Below, in pieces: positions 6,576 to 14,558 of a DNA stretch of 19,509 nucleotides (its first letter is position 1; the number at the start of each line of letters is the position of its first letter). Source of the stretch: an uncultured Planctomycetia bacterium. GTDB lineage: Bacteria; Planctomycetota; UBA1135; GCA-002686595. The notes beneath the pieces are model-generated. The model did no database searches, was not told where the DNA came from, and saw only the letters and a list, made by a program, of their open reading frames with translations. Position numbers and translations under genes: made by a program. The DNA lies in assembly GCA_938003765.1 (NCBI GenBank), contig CALKYE010000219.1, positions 1 through 19,509 of the forward strand. Reading direction: 5' to 3'.

Positions 6576-8306
6576 TCACTTCAGGTAGGACTGTGCGAAC
6601 GACGCGGCGAAAGCGGCGTACTGCGAGACGCGGTCGTTCCAAGCCGCGATCGCGCCGGTTTGAATCAGTCGATCGAGGCCGACGTCAGGGGTGACGCCGT
6701 CGACCTTCGTCGACAGGAAGCTCAGCGCGAGCTGCTGATCCGTGTTGGTGAGCGTCGTCCCGTACTGGAGCAGCAAGAACGACTGCGCGACCCCCACCGT
6801 GTTCGACGGCGACACTTGCATCTGGTTCAGCAGTCCGAACCAGTCGTAGTAGATGGTCCCCGCGTACTGCGACGCGACGCCCTCGTTGAGCGACCGGTTG
6901 AACTTCACGCGCCGCAGGTCCTTCCAGGTCGTCGCGTGCTCTTCGCTGGCGAACGGAAAGCCGTCGGGCGAGGGGTGCGTGAACAGCGTCTGACCGGACT
7001 GGGAGAGTTCGGCCATCAGGTTCGTGAGCTGGTTTTCATTGCTCGCCTGACCGTCGAAGGCGCGGACCGTGGACACCAGACCCTCGAGCGGCGTCTTGAC
7101 CTTGCCCATGCGGTGCGACGTCGACCAGAAGTCCAAGTCGTGCAGCAGGCGGTCGAGCACGACGCCGAGGTTGCCGTTGCTCGCCATCCAGTCGGCGACC
7201 ATGGCGTCGATCAGGGTGGACGGCGGCGTCGCGACATCGGACACGAACGCGCGGTACAGCTTGCGCGAGATGAAGCGCGCCGTCTCTTCCATCATCGCGA
7301 TGTGCGCGAGCACGTTGTCGAGCACCGCGGGACCCGACTCCGTCGCGCCGATCGTGTATCCGCCGCCGACTGACGACGCGAAGAGCGTCGCGCCCTGGTA
7401 CGGAGCGAGGTCGTGGAACAACCCGCTGAAGAACGGAACCCAGTGCGGCTGGGCCGGCGAGAGGTTCAGGATGTGGCCCGAGAGGACGTGCGCGAAGCCG
7501 TTGACGTCCGTCGATTGGTTGAATCCATTCGGACTGCCGTCGGGATTCAAACCCAGCGAGTAGAGCTCCAGCGCCTCGCGCGCCAGGTTCTCGTTCACAC
7601 CCAACGCCGCGTTGTTGCGGTGGTTGTCGAGGTACACGATCGTCGCCGGGCTCTTGACGATGTGGGTGAGCAGGGTTCCGAAGTTCCCGAACGCGTTCTG
7701 CCGCAGGAACTCCAGGTTGTCGCGGATCAGCAGCGTGGCGTCCTCGGACGCGGAGTTCGGCAGCGAGAAGAAGGTGATGATCTCCTCCAGGTCGTTGTTG
7801 ACCTTCCCGTAGCCCACGTTGAAGTGGCTGAAGAGGAAGTACGCCATCCACTCGCGCAGCTGGTTCCGTGAGTACAGCGCGCGCGCCACGTAGTCGCGCC
7901 CCAAGCGGTCGATCGACCACACTTCACCTTGCGAGACGTTGGGCTGGATGTCCGCCAGCAGCAGTTGGAGCGCGGAGCTCTCTGGCTGCGCAGGTCCGAG
8001 TTGCGCGCTGAGGAAGGTCTGCAACGACGTCGGATAGCCAGCGAGCAGCACGAGCGACTCCGTCGCCGTCGGCCCATACGTGATGCGGCGCTGGAGGTGC
8101 AACACGTCGTCCGTCGGCGACTGCGGCGCGGCGACCGCGCTCGTCGATGGCCCCGCGAGCGCCGCCAACACGGCGAACAGCCAAGCCCACACGGCGGCGA
8201 GTGAATCGGAGCTGCGTCGCGTGCGCGTGCTTCCTCTCCGCTCGTCGTGCGTCGGACAAGGGAAGCGGAATGGGCGGACTCTGACCGTGTTTCCTTGGTG
8301 ACTCAT
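6576..8306 (-). CDS. DUF1800 domain-containing protein
   Basis: This 576-aa exported protein is from the DUF1800 family, of unknown biochemical function and usually paired with DUF1501. After a long basic N-region (1-33) comes a hydrophobic signal (about 35-60, ending STSAVAA). The family opening HLQRRITYGPT (70-80) follows. The hallmark GVNENLAREALELYSLG (236-252) and SPATIVYLDNHRNN (219-232) are clear, as are ETARFISRKLYRAF (341-354) and SPDGFPF (446-452). The basic N-region is long for a signal peptide, but the ATG at 8306 is supported because its surroundings are identical over 15 bp to those of the DUF1501 start. It is the first gene of a two-gene operon and is divergent from the VCBS gene across a 256-nt control region. 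Confidence 0.92.
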   Translation of the reverse strand: MSHQGNTVRVRPFRFPCPTHDERRGSTRTRRSSDSLAAVWAWLFAVLAALAGPSTSAVAAPQSPTDDVLHLQRRITYGPTATESLVLLAGYPTSLQTFLSAQLGPAQPESSALQLLLADIQPNVSQGEVWSIDRLGRDYVARALYSRNQLREWMAYFLFSHFNVGYGKVNNDLEEIITFFSLPNSASEDATLLIRDNLEFLRQNAFGNFGTLLTHIVKSPATIVYLDNHRNNAALGVNENLAREALELYSLGLNPDGSPNGFNQSTDVNGFAHVLSGHILNLSPAQPHWVPFFSGLFHDLAPYQGATLFASSVGGGYTIGATESGPAVLDNVLAHIAMMEETARFISRKLYRAFVSDVATPPSTLIDAMVADWMASNGNLGVVLDRLLHDLDFWSTSHRMGKVKTPLEGLVSTVRAFDGQASNENQLTNLMAELSQSGQTLFTHPSPDGFPFASEEHATTWKDLRRVKFNRSLNEGVASQYAGTIYYDWFGLLNQMQVSPSNTVGVAQSFLLLQYGTTLTNTDQQLALSFLSTKVDGVTPDVGLDRLIQTGAIAAWNDRVSQYAAFAASFAQSYLK

Positions 8307-8310
8307 GGTG
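8296..8310. repeat. 15-bp start-codon repeat, copy 2
   Basis: This is the second exact copy of the 15-mer described at 6555-6569, here over the DUF1800 start codon. It is short, but both copies sit in the same register relative to ATG. Confidence 0.6.
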
Positions 8311-8562
8311 GTTCCCGAGATCGTTGGAGCTGCGCACGCTGCGGAGAGATCACACGGCGAACGCTTGCCGTCGCGCCGTCACTGCGCGCCGAGCCGCGAT
8401 GGTTGTCGAGAACTCGATTTTCTTCGCGGCGTCGCGAGTAACACTCGCGAGTGCGGCGCTAGACGATGGAATTCACGACGCGGCGCAACCACTGGCGAGC
8501 TTCGCCGCATCTGTAGCGCTGCACCGAATCCACAACCCACGCATCAGCGACTGTCACCAACG
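8307..8562. promoter_or_regulatory. Divergent control region with operator-like repeats
   Basis: These 256 nt separate the divergent DUF1800 and VCBS genes and hold no convincing ORF. TCGCGAGT (8432-8439) and ACTCGCGA (8443-8450) form an 8-bp perfect inverted repeat with a 3-nt spacer. TCGCGAGT also recurs directly at 8445-8452, giving two copies 13 bp apart, and ACTCGCGAGT (8443-8452) is itself a palindrome. A smaller TCGAG-AA-CTCGA lies at 8406-8417, followed by the most AT-rich stretch here (GATTTTCTT). This looks like a regulator-binding site, but the -10 and -35 elements cannot be assigned. Confidence 0.45.
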
Positions 8563-10242
8563 ATGAAACACTCTCGCGGCCTGCCGTTCCTCGCTCTGCT
8601 GTGCTTCGCGCTCGACGCGCGCGCGACGCAATCCACGGTCTACAACACGCATGGTGAGCGCATCGTCGGCGCCGACCACATCGCGCAGATGACGGGCGCG
8701 CTCGGCAAGGCCGTCGCAGCCGAGTTCACCTCCGACGGGATGTGCGACGCCGCGTTCCTCGTCGGCTCACAGCCCGTGATCGCCTACAACGTGTCCATCC
8801 ACCAGGCGCTCGAGAACTTGCCGTGGACGTGTACGGACATCACCGCTTTCCCGCGGGCGAGCACGGGCCTGCGCGCCGACCTCGCGCTCGTGAGCCCGCG
8901 CGGTCTGGAACGTGTGTACTGGGATTCGAACGCGAAGGCGCCCACGCGTGTCGCGCTGGGCGGAACGGCCTGGTCTGGCGCGTTGCGCGTACGGTGCGGG
9001 GACATCGACGGGTCGGGCTTCAACGATCTGATCGGGCTCGCGGCGGATGGACGAACGCTCTTGATCCTCGCCGACCCGATGTCGGTCGCGACGTCGAGTT
9101 CGTTCACGCTTCCGCACGACGTCTACGACTTCGACGTCATCGACTGGGACGGCGTTGGCGCGTCCGAGCTGGTCGCCGCGACGGCCGGCGGGATCCGCAT
9201 CCTGTCTGGGACCGGCGCCAGCGTGGAGTGGTTCGGCGGCGGCGCGCCGACCGATCGGATCTGCGTCCTGCGCGACAGCGGCCCGGGCGCCGACCGACTC
9301 GCGGCGTGCGTGAAGATGGCGGGCGGGCAGAGCTGGCTGTACGCCATCGACAGCGTCAGCGTCGACACGCCTCTGTTCTTGGGCGAGCTCGACTTGGTCT
9401 CGATGACGTCGGGGGATGTCGACGGCGACGGCGATGCCGATCTCGTACTGAGCCAGCGCAACACCAACGAGCTGCTCGCGCTGTTCGCGCAGCCAGCGGG
9501 TTCGGGCGCGAGCTTCTCCTTCGCCGCCGGCGCCTACGAGTTCCTCCCCACCGCCGGGAGTCCGGCCCCCGCGCCGGAGAACTCGGCCACGCCGGCGGTC
9601 GCCGACTTCGATGGCGACGGCGACGACGACGTGCTGTTCCCGGTCCAGACCATGGGAGCGATGCTCTTCTTCCGGTCCGATTCCATCGACCACGTCGCAC
9701 AGGCGCCGACGGTGCTCGGCGGGACCTACACGTACTTCGAGGAGTTCGGGACCGGGGAGCTCGCGCTGCAGATCGCGCCGCCGGCGACGACACCGAGCAT
9801 CGGAGCGACGCATCTCGAAACGACGATGTGGAAGCAGTCCACGGCGTCGAGCGCGACGAGCTCACCGGCGGAGTCCTGGGAAGCCACCTCGTGGACGGCG
9901 CCGCTTCCGTCGTCGGTCACGTTGCGCATCGACGCGCCGCTGGGCGACAGCTCCATTCACAACGTGACCTTCCGTCTCATCAAGCTCGACGCATCGGGCG
10001 CGATCGTCGCGGGCGGTCCGACGATGAACTGGGCGTTCTTCACTTCCAACGCCGCCAACCAGGTCTTCTCCGACCTCAACGCCGTCAACGCGGCGGAGTT
10101 CCTCCCCATCTCGTTGACGATCGTGCCTGGACCGCCGTCCGGGATCGCTTTGTTGGGCTCGGACGTGCTCACGGGCTCGCACCCGGTGAACTGCGTCCCG
10201 TGCTTCGATGGCGACGACTTCCCCGACACGGGGAAGCCCTGA
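8563..10242 (+). CDS. Secreted VCBS/FG-GAP repeat protein
   Basis: This 559-aa protein has a signal peptide (1-22, ending DARAT) and several VCBS/FG-GAP-type repeats, the blades of an integrin-like beta-propeller. Calcium-loop-like segments are CGDIDGSGFNDLIGLA (145-160), FDVIDWDGVGASEL (190-203), GDVDGDGDADLVLS (284-297) and VADFDGDGDDDVLFP (346-360). The last two have ideal DxDxDG spacing. The C-terminal third (about 390-559) lacks repeats and looks like a beta-rich domain. It ends with a CVPC pair (544-547) and a short acidic tail without a PEP-CTERM or transmembrane anchor. I chose the ATG at 8563 because the signal peptide begins there; the frame is open upstream to 8305 but encodes low-quality sequence. 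Ligand and role are unknown. It converges on the CHAT gene with a 30-nt gap and no evident terminator. Confidence 0.87.
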   Translation: MKHSRGLPFLALLCFALDARATQSTVYNTHGERIVGADHIAQMTGALGKAVAAEFTSDGMCDAAFLVGSQPVIAYNVSIHQALENLPWTCTDITAFPRASTGLRADLALVSPRGLERVYWDSNAKAPTRVALGGTAWSGALRVRCGDIDGSGFNDLIGLAADGRTLLILADPMSVATSSSFTLPHDVYDFDVIDWDGVGASELVAATAGGIRILSGTGASVEWFGGGAPTDRICVLRDSGPGADRLAACVKMAGGQSWLYAIDSVSVDTPLFLGELDLVSMTSGDVDGDGDADLVLSQRNTNELLALFAQPAGSGASFSFAAGAYEFLPTAGSPAPAPENSATPAVADFDGDGDDDVLFPVQTMGAMLFFRSDSIDHVAQAPTVLGGTYTYFEEFGTGELALQIAPPATTPSIGATHLETTMWKQSTASSATSSPAESWEATSWTAPLPSSVTLRIDAPLGDSSIHNVTFRLIKLDASGAIVAGGPTMNWAFFTSNAANQVFSDLNAVNAAEFLPISLTIVPGPPSGIALLGSDVLTGSHPVNCVPCFDGDDFPDTGKP

Positions 10243-10272
10243 GAGCAGCGAAGGTTGAGTCGGCGCTCGAGG

Positions 10273-12942
10273 TCAAGCGCGTGCGTTGCGTCCGCGCCGC
10301 GCCACCACGAGCGCCAGCACGGACGCCAACGCTGCGATCGCCGCCGCGAGGGCGAGCCACGGCTCGCCCTCGTCCGAGTCTCGAGCCAGCGCGTCGGTGG
10401 TCGCCGCGAACAGCGGCAAGTGACCGACACCGATGAGCCGCAGCGAGTCGGCGATCACGCGGCCGGCTTCGCCATCTCGCTCGGCGCTGTGGACCCGGAC
10501 TCGTCGCAGCGCCTCCGCCGGTCCGACCCCGTCCGCTAGCGCGCGCTCGAGAACGACCGCGAAGCTCCGCGCCGTTTCGAGCGTCAGATCGACGTCCGCA
10601 ACCAGCACGGCCTCCGCGCCCGCAGCCAGCCACGCGCCCGCCAGTCCTCCGAGCGCCGCGTCGCCGCGCCGCGGAGGGCCGGCGCCGGACCTGCAAGCCC
10701 AAAGCACTACGAGCCGCGGAGCGCTGCGCCCTACGCGTGAATCGATGTCGTCGCAGCTCAACAGTCCGGTGGCGTCGGGCCCGCCCGCGAGGACGAGACA
10801 CGCTGGACGCTCTCGCTGGGGATCGTCCACGCCATGGGAGATGAACTGCACCACAGTCGCCTCGGCCAAATTCTCGGCGAGCAGCGCAGTACGAGTGGCG
10901 TCCTCGCCTTGCAACACGCGCCGACGGTCCAGCGGGTGTGCGTCGAGGATCTCGTCGAGCAGGCGGGGCTCGCACTCGAGAGGAACGAGCTCTTCGAAGC
11001 GCGCGCGAAGCGTCTCGTCGGGGCGTGAGGCCACGACGAGCAGGAGATCGAGCGCGCGGGCGCGAGCCTGCTCCTGCGACCTTCGAGCCAACAGCACGGA
11101 ACCCAGCGACATCGACGGCAGACGCGTGAGCGCCAGCGCGTCGCCACAGCGACCGACGCCGTCGATCGGCAAACGCTCCAGACGAACGCGAGTCGAGAGC
11201 TCGAGACCGCAGATCGTGAGCGCCCGCGAACGCGCGATGCGCGCGGCGATCTCTGGCGGGAACAGGGCCGCTGCGAGCGCGGCGGCGGACTTCGCTTCGG
11301 CGGCCAGATCGCTCGCGCGGACCGTCGAGCCCCGCAGCGCGCTCGCCGCGTCGTCGTGCGCCGCGGCGAGAGCTTCGATCCGGTCCTCTCGCGCCAACGC
11401 GGCGTAGCCGACGCCCGCGCTGTCGAGCACGAACACGTGCGAGCGCTCCGGCGCCATCAAGTAGATCAGGACCGTGTGCTCTCCCTGACCGACCAACCGT
11501 CGCGCGCACTCGTCGAAGTCGCCGGGATCGGTGTGCGAGGCGCGCACGAGAGAGTCGGTGCGTTGCGCGCCGTAGAGGTCCGCGAGCGCCGCCCGCGGCC
11601 CGTCGAGCTGCGCGCGCGCGCGAACCAGCTCGCTCAGCCAAGCACGCCGCGTCCACGGCGCCAGGAATCCCAGCCCGCCCGGACGCACGGGCGTGAGCGA
11701 CCACAGCTCGAGCCGGTCGTCGATCGCCTGGCGCAGCGTCGCCAGTCGACTGCGCAAGGCGTCCTCGGGCTCACCACCGTCGAGCGCGACCCGCATCTCG
11801 AGCGCGGCGATCTCGGCTTCCTCGAGCAGCGCGCCGTACACGTCCTTCGACTCGCGCCACAGCGCGATCAGACTTCGCGCCTCGTCCAACCTCGAACGCG
11901 CGTCGTCTGGACGAGCGTGCATGAGCTCCGCGTTGGCGAGTCGTGCGAGAGCGACGAGGCGATCGCGCTTGTGAAGGCCGGTGTCCGCCGCCGCCGCGCC
12001 GAGGAGTTCGATGGAGCGGGCAGGCGTCGAGTCGCTCGCGCGCTCGAGGTGCAAAGTCGCCTGGCCCTCGATCAGCCGGAGCGCAGCGAGCGAGGCCGGG
12101 TGCTTGGCGTAGATCGCCGGGTCGCGCGAATACTCGCGCGCGAGTTGTGCGACGCGCCGATGCTCGCCGCGCGCGTAGGCCAGCTCGAGCTGGTGTTGGC
12201 GGGCAACGACGATGTCAGCGCTCCACTTGAGTCCGTGCTCGCCCAGGGGCTCGACCAGCTTCCACTCGGTCGCGAGCTCGACCGCGGCGCGATCCAGCAG
12301 CCCGAGTTCGACCCAGATCCCGCCGCGCTGACCCGGGATCCGCCAGGACAGCGGCGCGTAGGCCTCGCCTTCGGGCAAGGTGCGCTGCGCCTCGTCCAAC
12401 CAGGCCAGCGCCGCGCTGAAGTCGGACATGACCGCGGCGACTTCGGCGGCCTTCTCCAGCACGAACGGTCGCGACATGGCGTTCGGCGGCAACTCGAACA
12501 ACTGTCGCTCGAGCACGCTCCGCGCTTCGGCGTAGCGCCCGACCTCGACGCTGAGGTCCGAGAGTTCCATCGCCGTCGCGGCGATGAGCTCCGTTCGCTC
12601 CGCGCGGCGCGCGCACTCCTCGGCCTCCAGCATCCACTCGCGCCGGAACTCCCACGAGTTCGTCTCGTCGAAGCGCGCGCGCGCGCGGAGAGACTTGTTC
12701 AACAGGCGCAGGAAGGCGGACTCGAACTCGGGCTTCGTGGCGGAGGCGAGCGCTTCGCGGACCTGTGATTCCAGGCGCGCGAGCTCCGCGAGCTCGGGGC
12801 CGCGCTCGGCGATGGGCCGAGTGGCGAGCGCAGCGCGCGCGGCCTCGATGCGCGAGTTGGTGTCCTTGGCGTCGAGCGACTGCGGCGCGAGCGCCAGGGC
12901 GCACAGAAGCGCCCGAACGAGCGTCAGCGCTCCGACAACCAT
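10273..12942 (-). CDS. Exported, membrane-anchored TPR-CHAT protein (caspase-like)
   Basis: The 889-aa product opens with a signal peptide (1-26, hydrophobic LVRALLCALALAP). A long all-helical region (about 30-470) has TPR-like helix pairs, for example around 125-150 and 165-190. The C-terminal CHAT peptidase domain (about 480-850) carries the catalytic pair His703 in QFISHG and Cys750 in VLWACRSG. A transmembrane helix (about 861-881) and an RRGRNARA tail end the protein. The predicted topology places the TPR and CHAT domains outside the cytoplasm with the tail inside. CHAT is a clan CD (caspase-like) cysteine peptidase domain. I chose the ATG at 12942 for the signal peptide; the frame is open upstream but is a shadow of the anti-sigma gene. 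It overlaps that gene by 19 nt, so it is probably translationally coupled as the third gene of the sigma operon. Its substrate is unknown. Confidence 0.88.
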   Translation of the reverse strand: MVVGALTLVRALLCALALAPQSLDAKDTNSRIEAARAALATRPIAERGPELAELARLESQVREALASATKPEFESAFLRLLNKSLRARARFDETNSWEFRREWMLEAEECARRAERTELIAATAMELSDLSVEVGRYAEARSVLERQLFELPPNAMSRPFVLEKAAEVAAVMSDFSAALAWLDEAQRTLPEGEAYAPLSWRIPGQRGGIWVELGLLDRAAVELATEWKLVEPLGEHGLKWSADIVVARQHQLELAYARGEHRRVAQLAREYSRDPAIYAKHPASLAALRLIEGQATLHLERASDSTPARSIELLGAAAADTGLHKRDRLVALARLANAELMHARPDDARSRLDEARSLIALWRESKDVYGALLEEAEIAALEMRVALDGGEPEDALRSRLATLRQAIDDRLELWSLTPVRPGGLGFLAPWTRRAWLSELVRARAQLDGPRAALADLYGAQRTDSLVRASHTDPGDFDECARRLVGQGEHTVLIYLMAPERSHVFVLDSAGVGYAALAREDRIEALAAAHDDAASALRGSTVRASDLAAEAKSAAALAAALFPPEIAARIARSRALTICGLELSTRVRLERLPIDGVGRCGDALALTRLPSMSLGSVLLARRSQEQARARALDLLLVVASRPDETLRARFEELVPLECEPRLLDEILDAHPLDRRRVLQGEDATRTALLAENLAEATVVQFISHGVDDPQRERPACLVLAGGPDATGLLSCDDIDSRVGRSAPRLVVLWACRSGAGPPRRGDAALGGLAGAWLAAGAEAVLVADVDLTLETARSFAVVLERALADGVGPAEALRRVRVHSAERDGEAGRVIADSLRLIGVGHLPLFAATTDALARDSDEGEPWLALAAAIAALASVLALVVARRGRNARA

Positions 12943-13643
12943 GCCTCGATCTCTGCGGCGTCGATGCGCTCGTTCGCGGCGCCGAGCACGCGAACACGCA
13001 CGCGGATGCGCGCCGGCCAGGAGGCGGACTGCTCCGGCGGAGGGCGCCAGCTCGTCGCTTCGATGCGCTCGACCCCGCCGATGAGCGCGCCGTGCTCGTC
13101 GAGCACTTCGACTGCAAAGCCCCCGCCTGTCGGCACGCGAGCGTCCCAGCGGAACTCGCCCCACTGCGCCACCGCCCCGAGCGGTGCAAGCACGCGCAAG
13201 CCAGCCGGCCCCAGTCGCGGATCGGGCTGCTCCTCGGGTCGGGTCGCGATCCACACGACGCCGACGGCGGCGGCGGCGAGTCCGGACATGAGGAGCAGAT
13301 GACGGCGCGCCAAGCTCGGCGGCGGCGACGCGGACGGCGACGGAGCGGAGCGCGGAGACTCGGACTGCGCTGCAGCGACGAGCGGCGCGAGCGCGCGCGC
13401 CACGAGTTCCTTCTCGCGCTCCGGCCCGAACGTGCCCCGCGCTCGCAGCGACTCGCGTTCGTCGCGCGCCACTGCTTCGACCTTGCCCGCGAGTTCGGTC
13501 ACCCCGTCCGTCTGCAGCCGCTCGAGGGCTTCCCCGCAGGCGTCACACTCGGCGTACTCCGAGGCCAGCAGCGCTTCCCACGGATCCTCGGCCTCGTCGG
13601 CGATGCGACGCACGAACGCCTCGTGTTGACTGGGATGCGGCAT
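12924..13643 (-). CDS. Probable single-pass membrane anti-sigma factor
   Basis: This 239-aa protein lies between the sigma factor and the CHAT gene. Residues 1-95 should be cytoplasmic and contain a CDAC pair (Cys33, Cys36) like the ZAS/zf-HC2 anti-sigma motif. The usual histidine three residues before the first Cys is Glu29 here. A Ser/Pro-rich stretch (93-110) precedes a predicted transmembrane helix (about 115-134). The external domain (135-239) has an Ig/Fn3-like look (GEFRWDARVP, FAVEVLDEHG, RIRVRVRVLG). It should hold the sigma factor inactive until an external signal. The ATG lies 4 nt after the sigma stop, without a Shine-Dalgarno sequence, so coupling by re-initiation is likely. The assignment rests on position, topology and the CxxC; overall family similarity is weak. 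Confidence 0.78.
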   Translation of the reverse strand: MPHPSQHEAFVRRIADEAEDPWEALLASEYAECDACGEALERLQTDGVTELAGKVEAVARDERESLRARGTFGPEREKELVARALAPLVAAAQSESPRSAPSPSASPPPSLARRHLLLMSGLAAAAVGVVWIATRPEEQPDPRLGPAGLRVLAPLGAVAQWGEFRWDARVPTGGGFAVEVLDEHGALIGGVERIEATSWRPPPEQSASWPARIRVRVRVLGAANERIDAAEIEAWLSER

Positions 13644-13647
13644 GGGG

Positions 13648-14268
13648 CTACCGGGCAGTTTCCGACGTCCGGTTGGAAGTGGTCTGCGCGAGGCGCTGCT
13701 GAAGTCGCCGCAGCCCACGGTAGTAGCGCGCCTTCGCCGTGTTCTGCGAAATGCCCAACGCGTGCGCGATCTCGAGGAAGCTCTTCTCGGCGAAGTGCTT
13801 GAGCCGCACGACCTCGGCCTCGTCCGCTTCGAGCGTGTCGAGCGCGAGGTGCAGCGCTTCCAGATCGAACGGGCTCGGTTCGTTCGGCCGCGGGAGAACG
13901 CGCTCCAGTTCCCCGTCGGACCATCCTCCTCCGCGCGGCGCATGACCGCGGTCGCGCAGGGCCTGCGCGAACTGGAACACGCAGAACCGGTGGACCCACG
14001 CTTCGATCGGGCCGCGCCCGTCGAACTGCTCGAGCTTGCGCCAGACCGCGATCAGGATTTCCTGCGCGACGTCTTCGAGCTCCTGCGTGTCGAGCGGGCT
14101 GCCATACGTGCGGTTGCGGTGCGACAGCATGCGCGGAACGCAGCGCAGCCGATCGAACAACGCTGCGATCGCCCGCGGCTCGCCGCGTTTGGCCTGACTG
14201 ATCAGGTCGCGGTCATCGGAGCGAGGGACCGTCTCGGTCTCTCCGTGGGGCTCGCGACGCACCGTCAT
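13648..14268 (-). CDS. ECF-type RNA polymerase sigma factor
   Basis: This 206-aa sigma70-family protein has only regions 2 and 4, as in ECF sigma factors. Region 2 covers about 20-106, with LEDVAQEILIAVWRKLEQF (64-82) and IEAWVHRFCVFQFAQALRDR (88-107). Region 4 covers about 138-192, with the helix-turn-helix FLEIAHALGISQNTAKARYYRG (164-185). It directs RNA polymerase to alternative promoters. The ATG at 14268 is chosen because upstream in-frame sequence is arginine-rich and non-conserved, and because TATGCT ends 8 nt before it. It is followed after 4 nt by the anti-sigma gene and then by TPR-CHAT, so the three form an operon. Autoregulation is usual for such factors, but no promoter could be assigned to it with confidence. 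Confidence 0.92.
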   Translation of the reverse strand: MTVRREPHGETETVPRSDDRDLISQAKRGEPRAIAALFDRLRCVPRMLSHRNRTYGSPLDTQELEDVAQEILIAVWRKLEQFDGRGPIEAWVHRFCVFQFAQALRDRGHAPRGGGWSDGELERVLPRPNEPSPFDLEALHLALDTLEADEAEVVRLKHFAEKSFLEIAHALGISQNTAKARYYRGLRRLQQRLAQTTSNRTSETAR

Positions 14269-14558
14269 TCCGCAGGAGCATAGTCCACGCTGCCACTGAG
14301 GTTGCTGGCCGCCGCGCTGCGGGTGACGACGCCGCTCGCCCGTGCGCCGCGAGCGCGCGCGTCCAGAATTGGGAGCCCGCGGATCTGCGTCGCCGACGAC
14401 GCGTGCGAGCACTCCCCGCAACGTGAGAAAGCTGCATCGAGATGATTCCGCAGCCCGCGCTCCGCCATCACCTGTCCGACACGACGGGCGGCGGCCGGGA
14501 ACGTTTCACGGACGCTACGTGAGCAGGCGACGCAGTGCGCGCCGGCGCTGCAGTGCAT
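14265..14558 (-). CDS. Possible small Cys-rich protein upstream of sigma gene
   Basis: This is a 97-aa open frame that I do not recognise. It has HCVAC near the N-terminus (8-12) and CGEC around 47-50, two CxxC pairs that could bind zinc. Its TGA overlaps the sigma ATG as ATGA, the usual sign of coupled translation. Against it: no Shine-Dalgarno sequence, third-position GC that looks lower than in the sure genes, stops just before the ATG, and a -10-like TATGCT near its end that would serve the sigma gene directly. It could be a real small regulator, a decayed gene, or chance in GC-rich DNA. Confidence 0.25.
   Translation of the reverse strand: MHCSAGAHCVACSRSVRETFPAAARRVGQVMAERGLRNHLDAAFSRCGECSHASSATQIRGLPILDARARGARASGVVTRSAAASNLSGSVDYAPAE
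14277..14282 (-). promoter_or_regulatory. -10-like box TATGCT ahead of the sigma gene
   Basis: On the minus strand TATGCT ends 8 nt before the sigma ATG, which would give a leaderless transcript. About 17 nt further upstream lies CAACCT, which loosely resembles the AAC core of ECF -35 elements; that resemblance is too weak to rely on. Confidence 0.35.

Noticed and set aside
8406..8452. Repeats as a small CRISPR array
   Set aside because: Only two 8-bp copies 13 bp apart, with no spacer-sized intervals and no cas genes.
8305..8562. N-terminal extension of the VCBS protein
   Set aside because: The open frame continues upstream, but the signal peptide begins at 8563 and the extension crosses the repeat-bearing control region.
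12943..13254. N-terminal extension of the CHAT protein
   Set aside because: The extra 104 residues are arginine-rich shadow of the anti-sigma gene. The ATG at 12942 starts a proper signal peptide.
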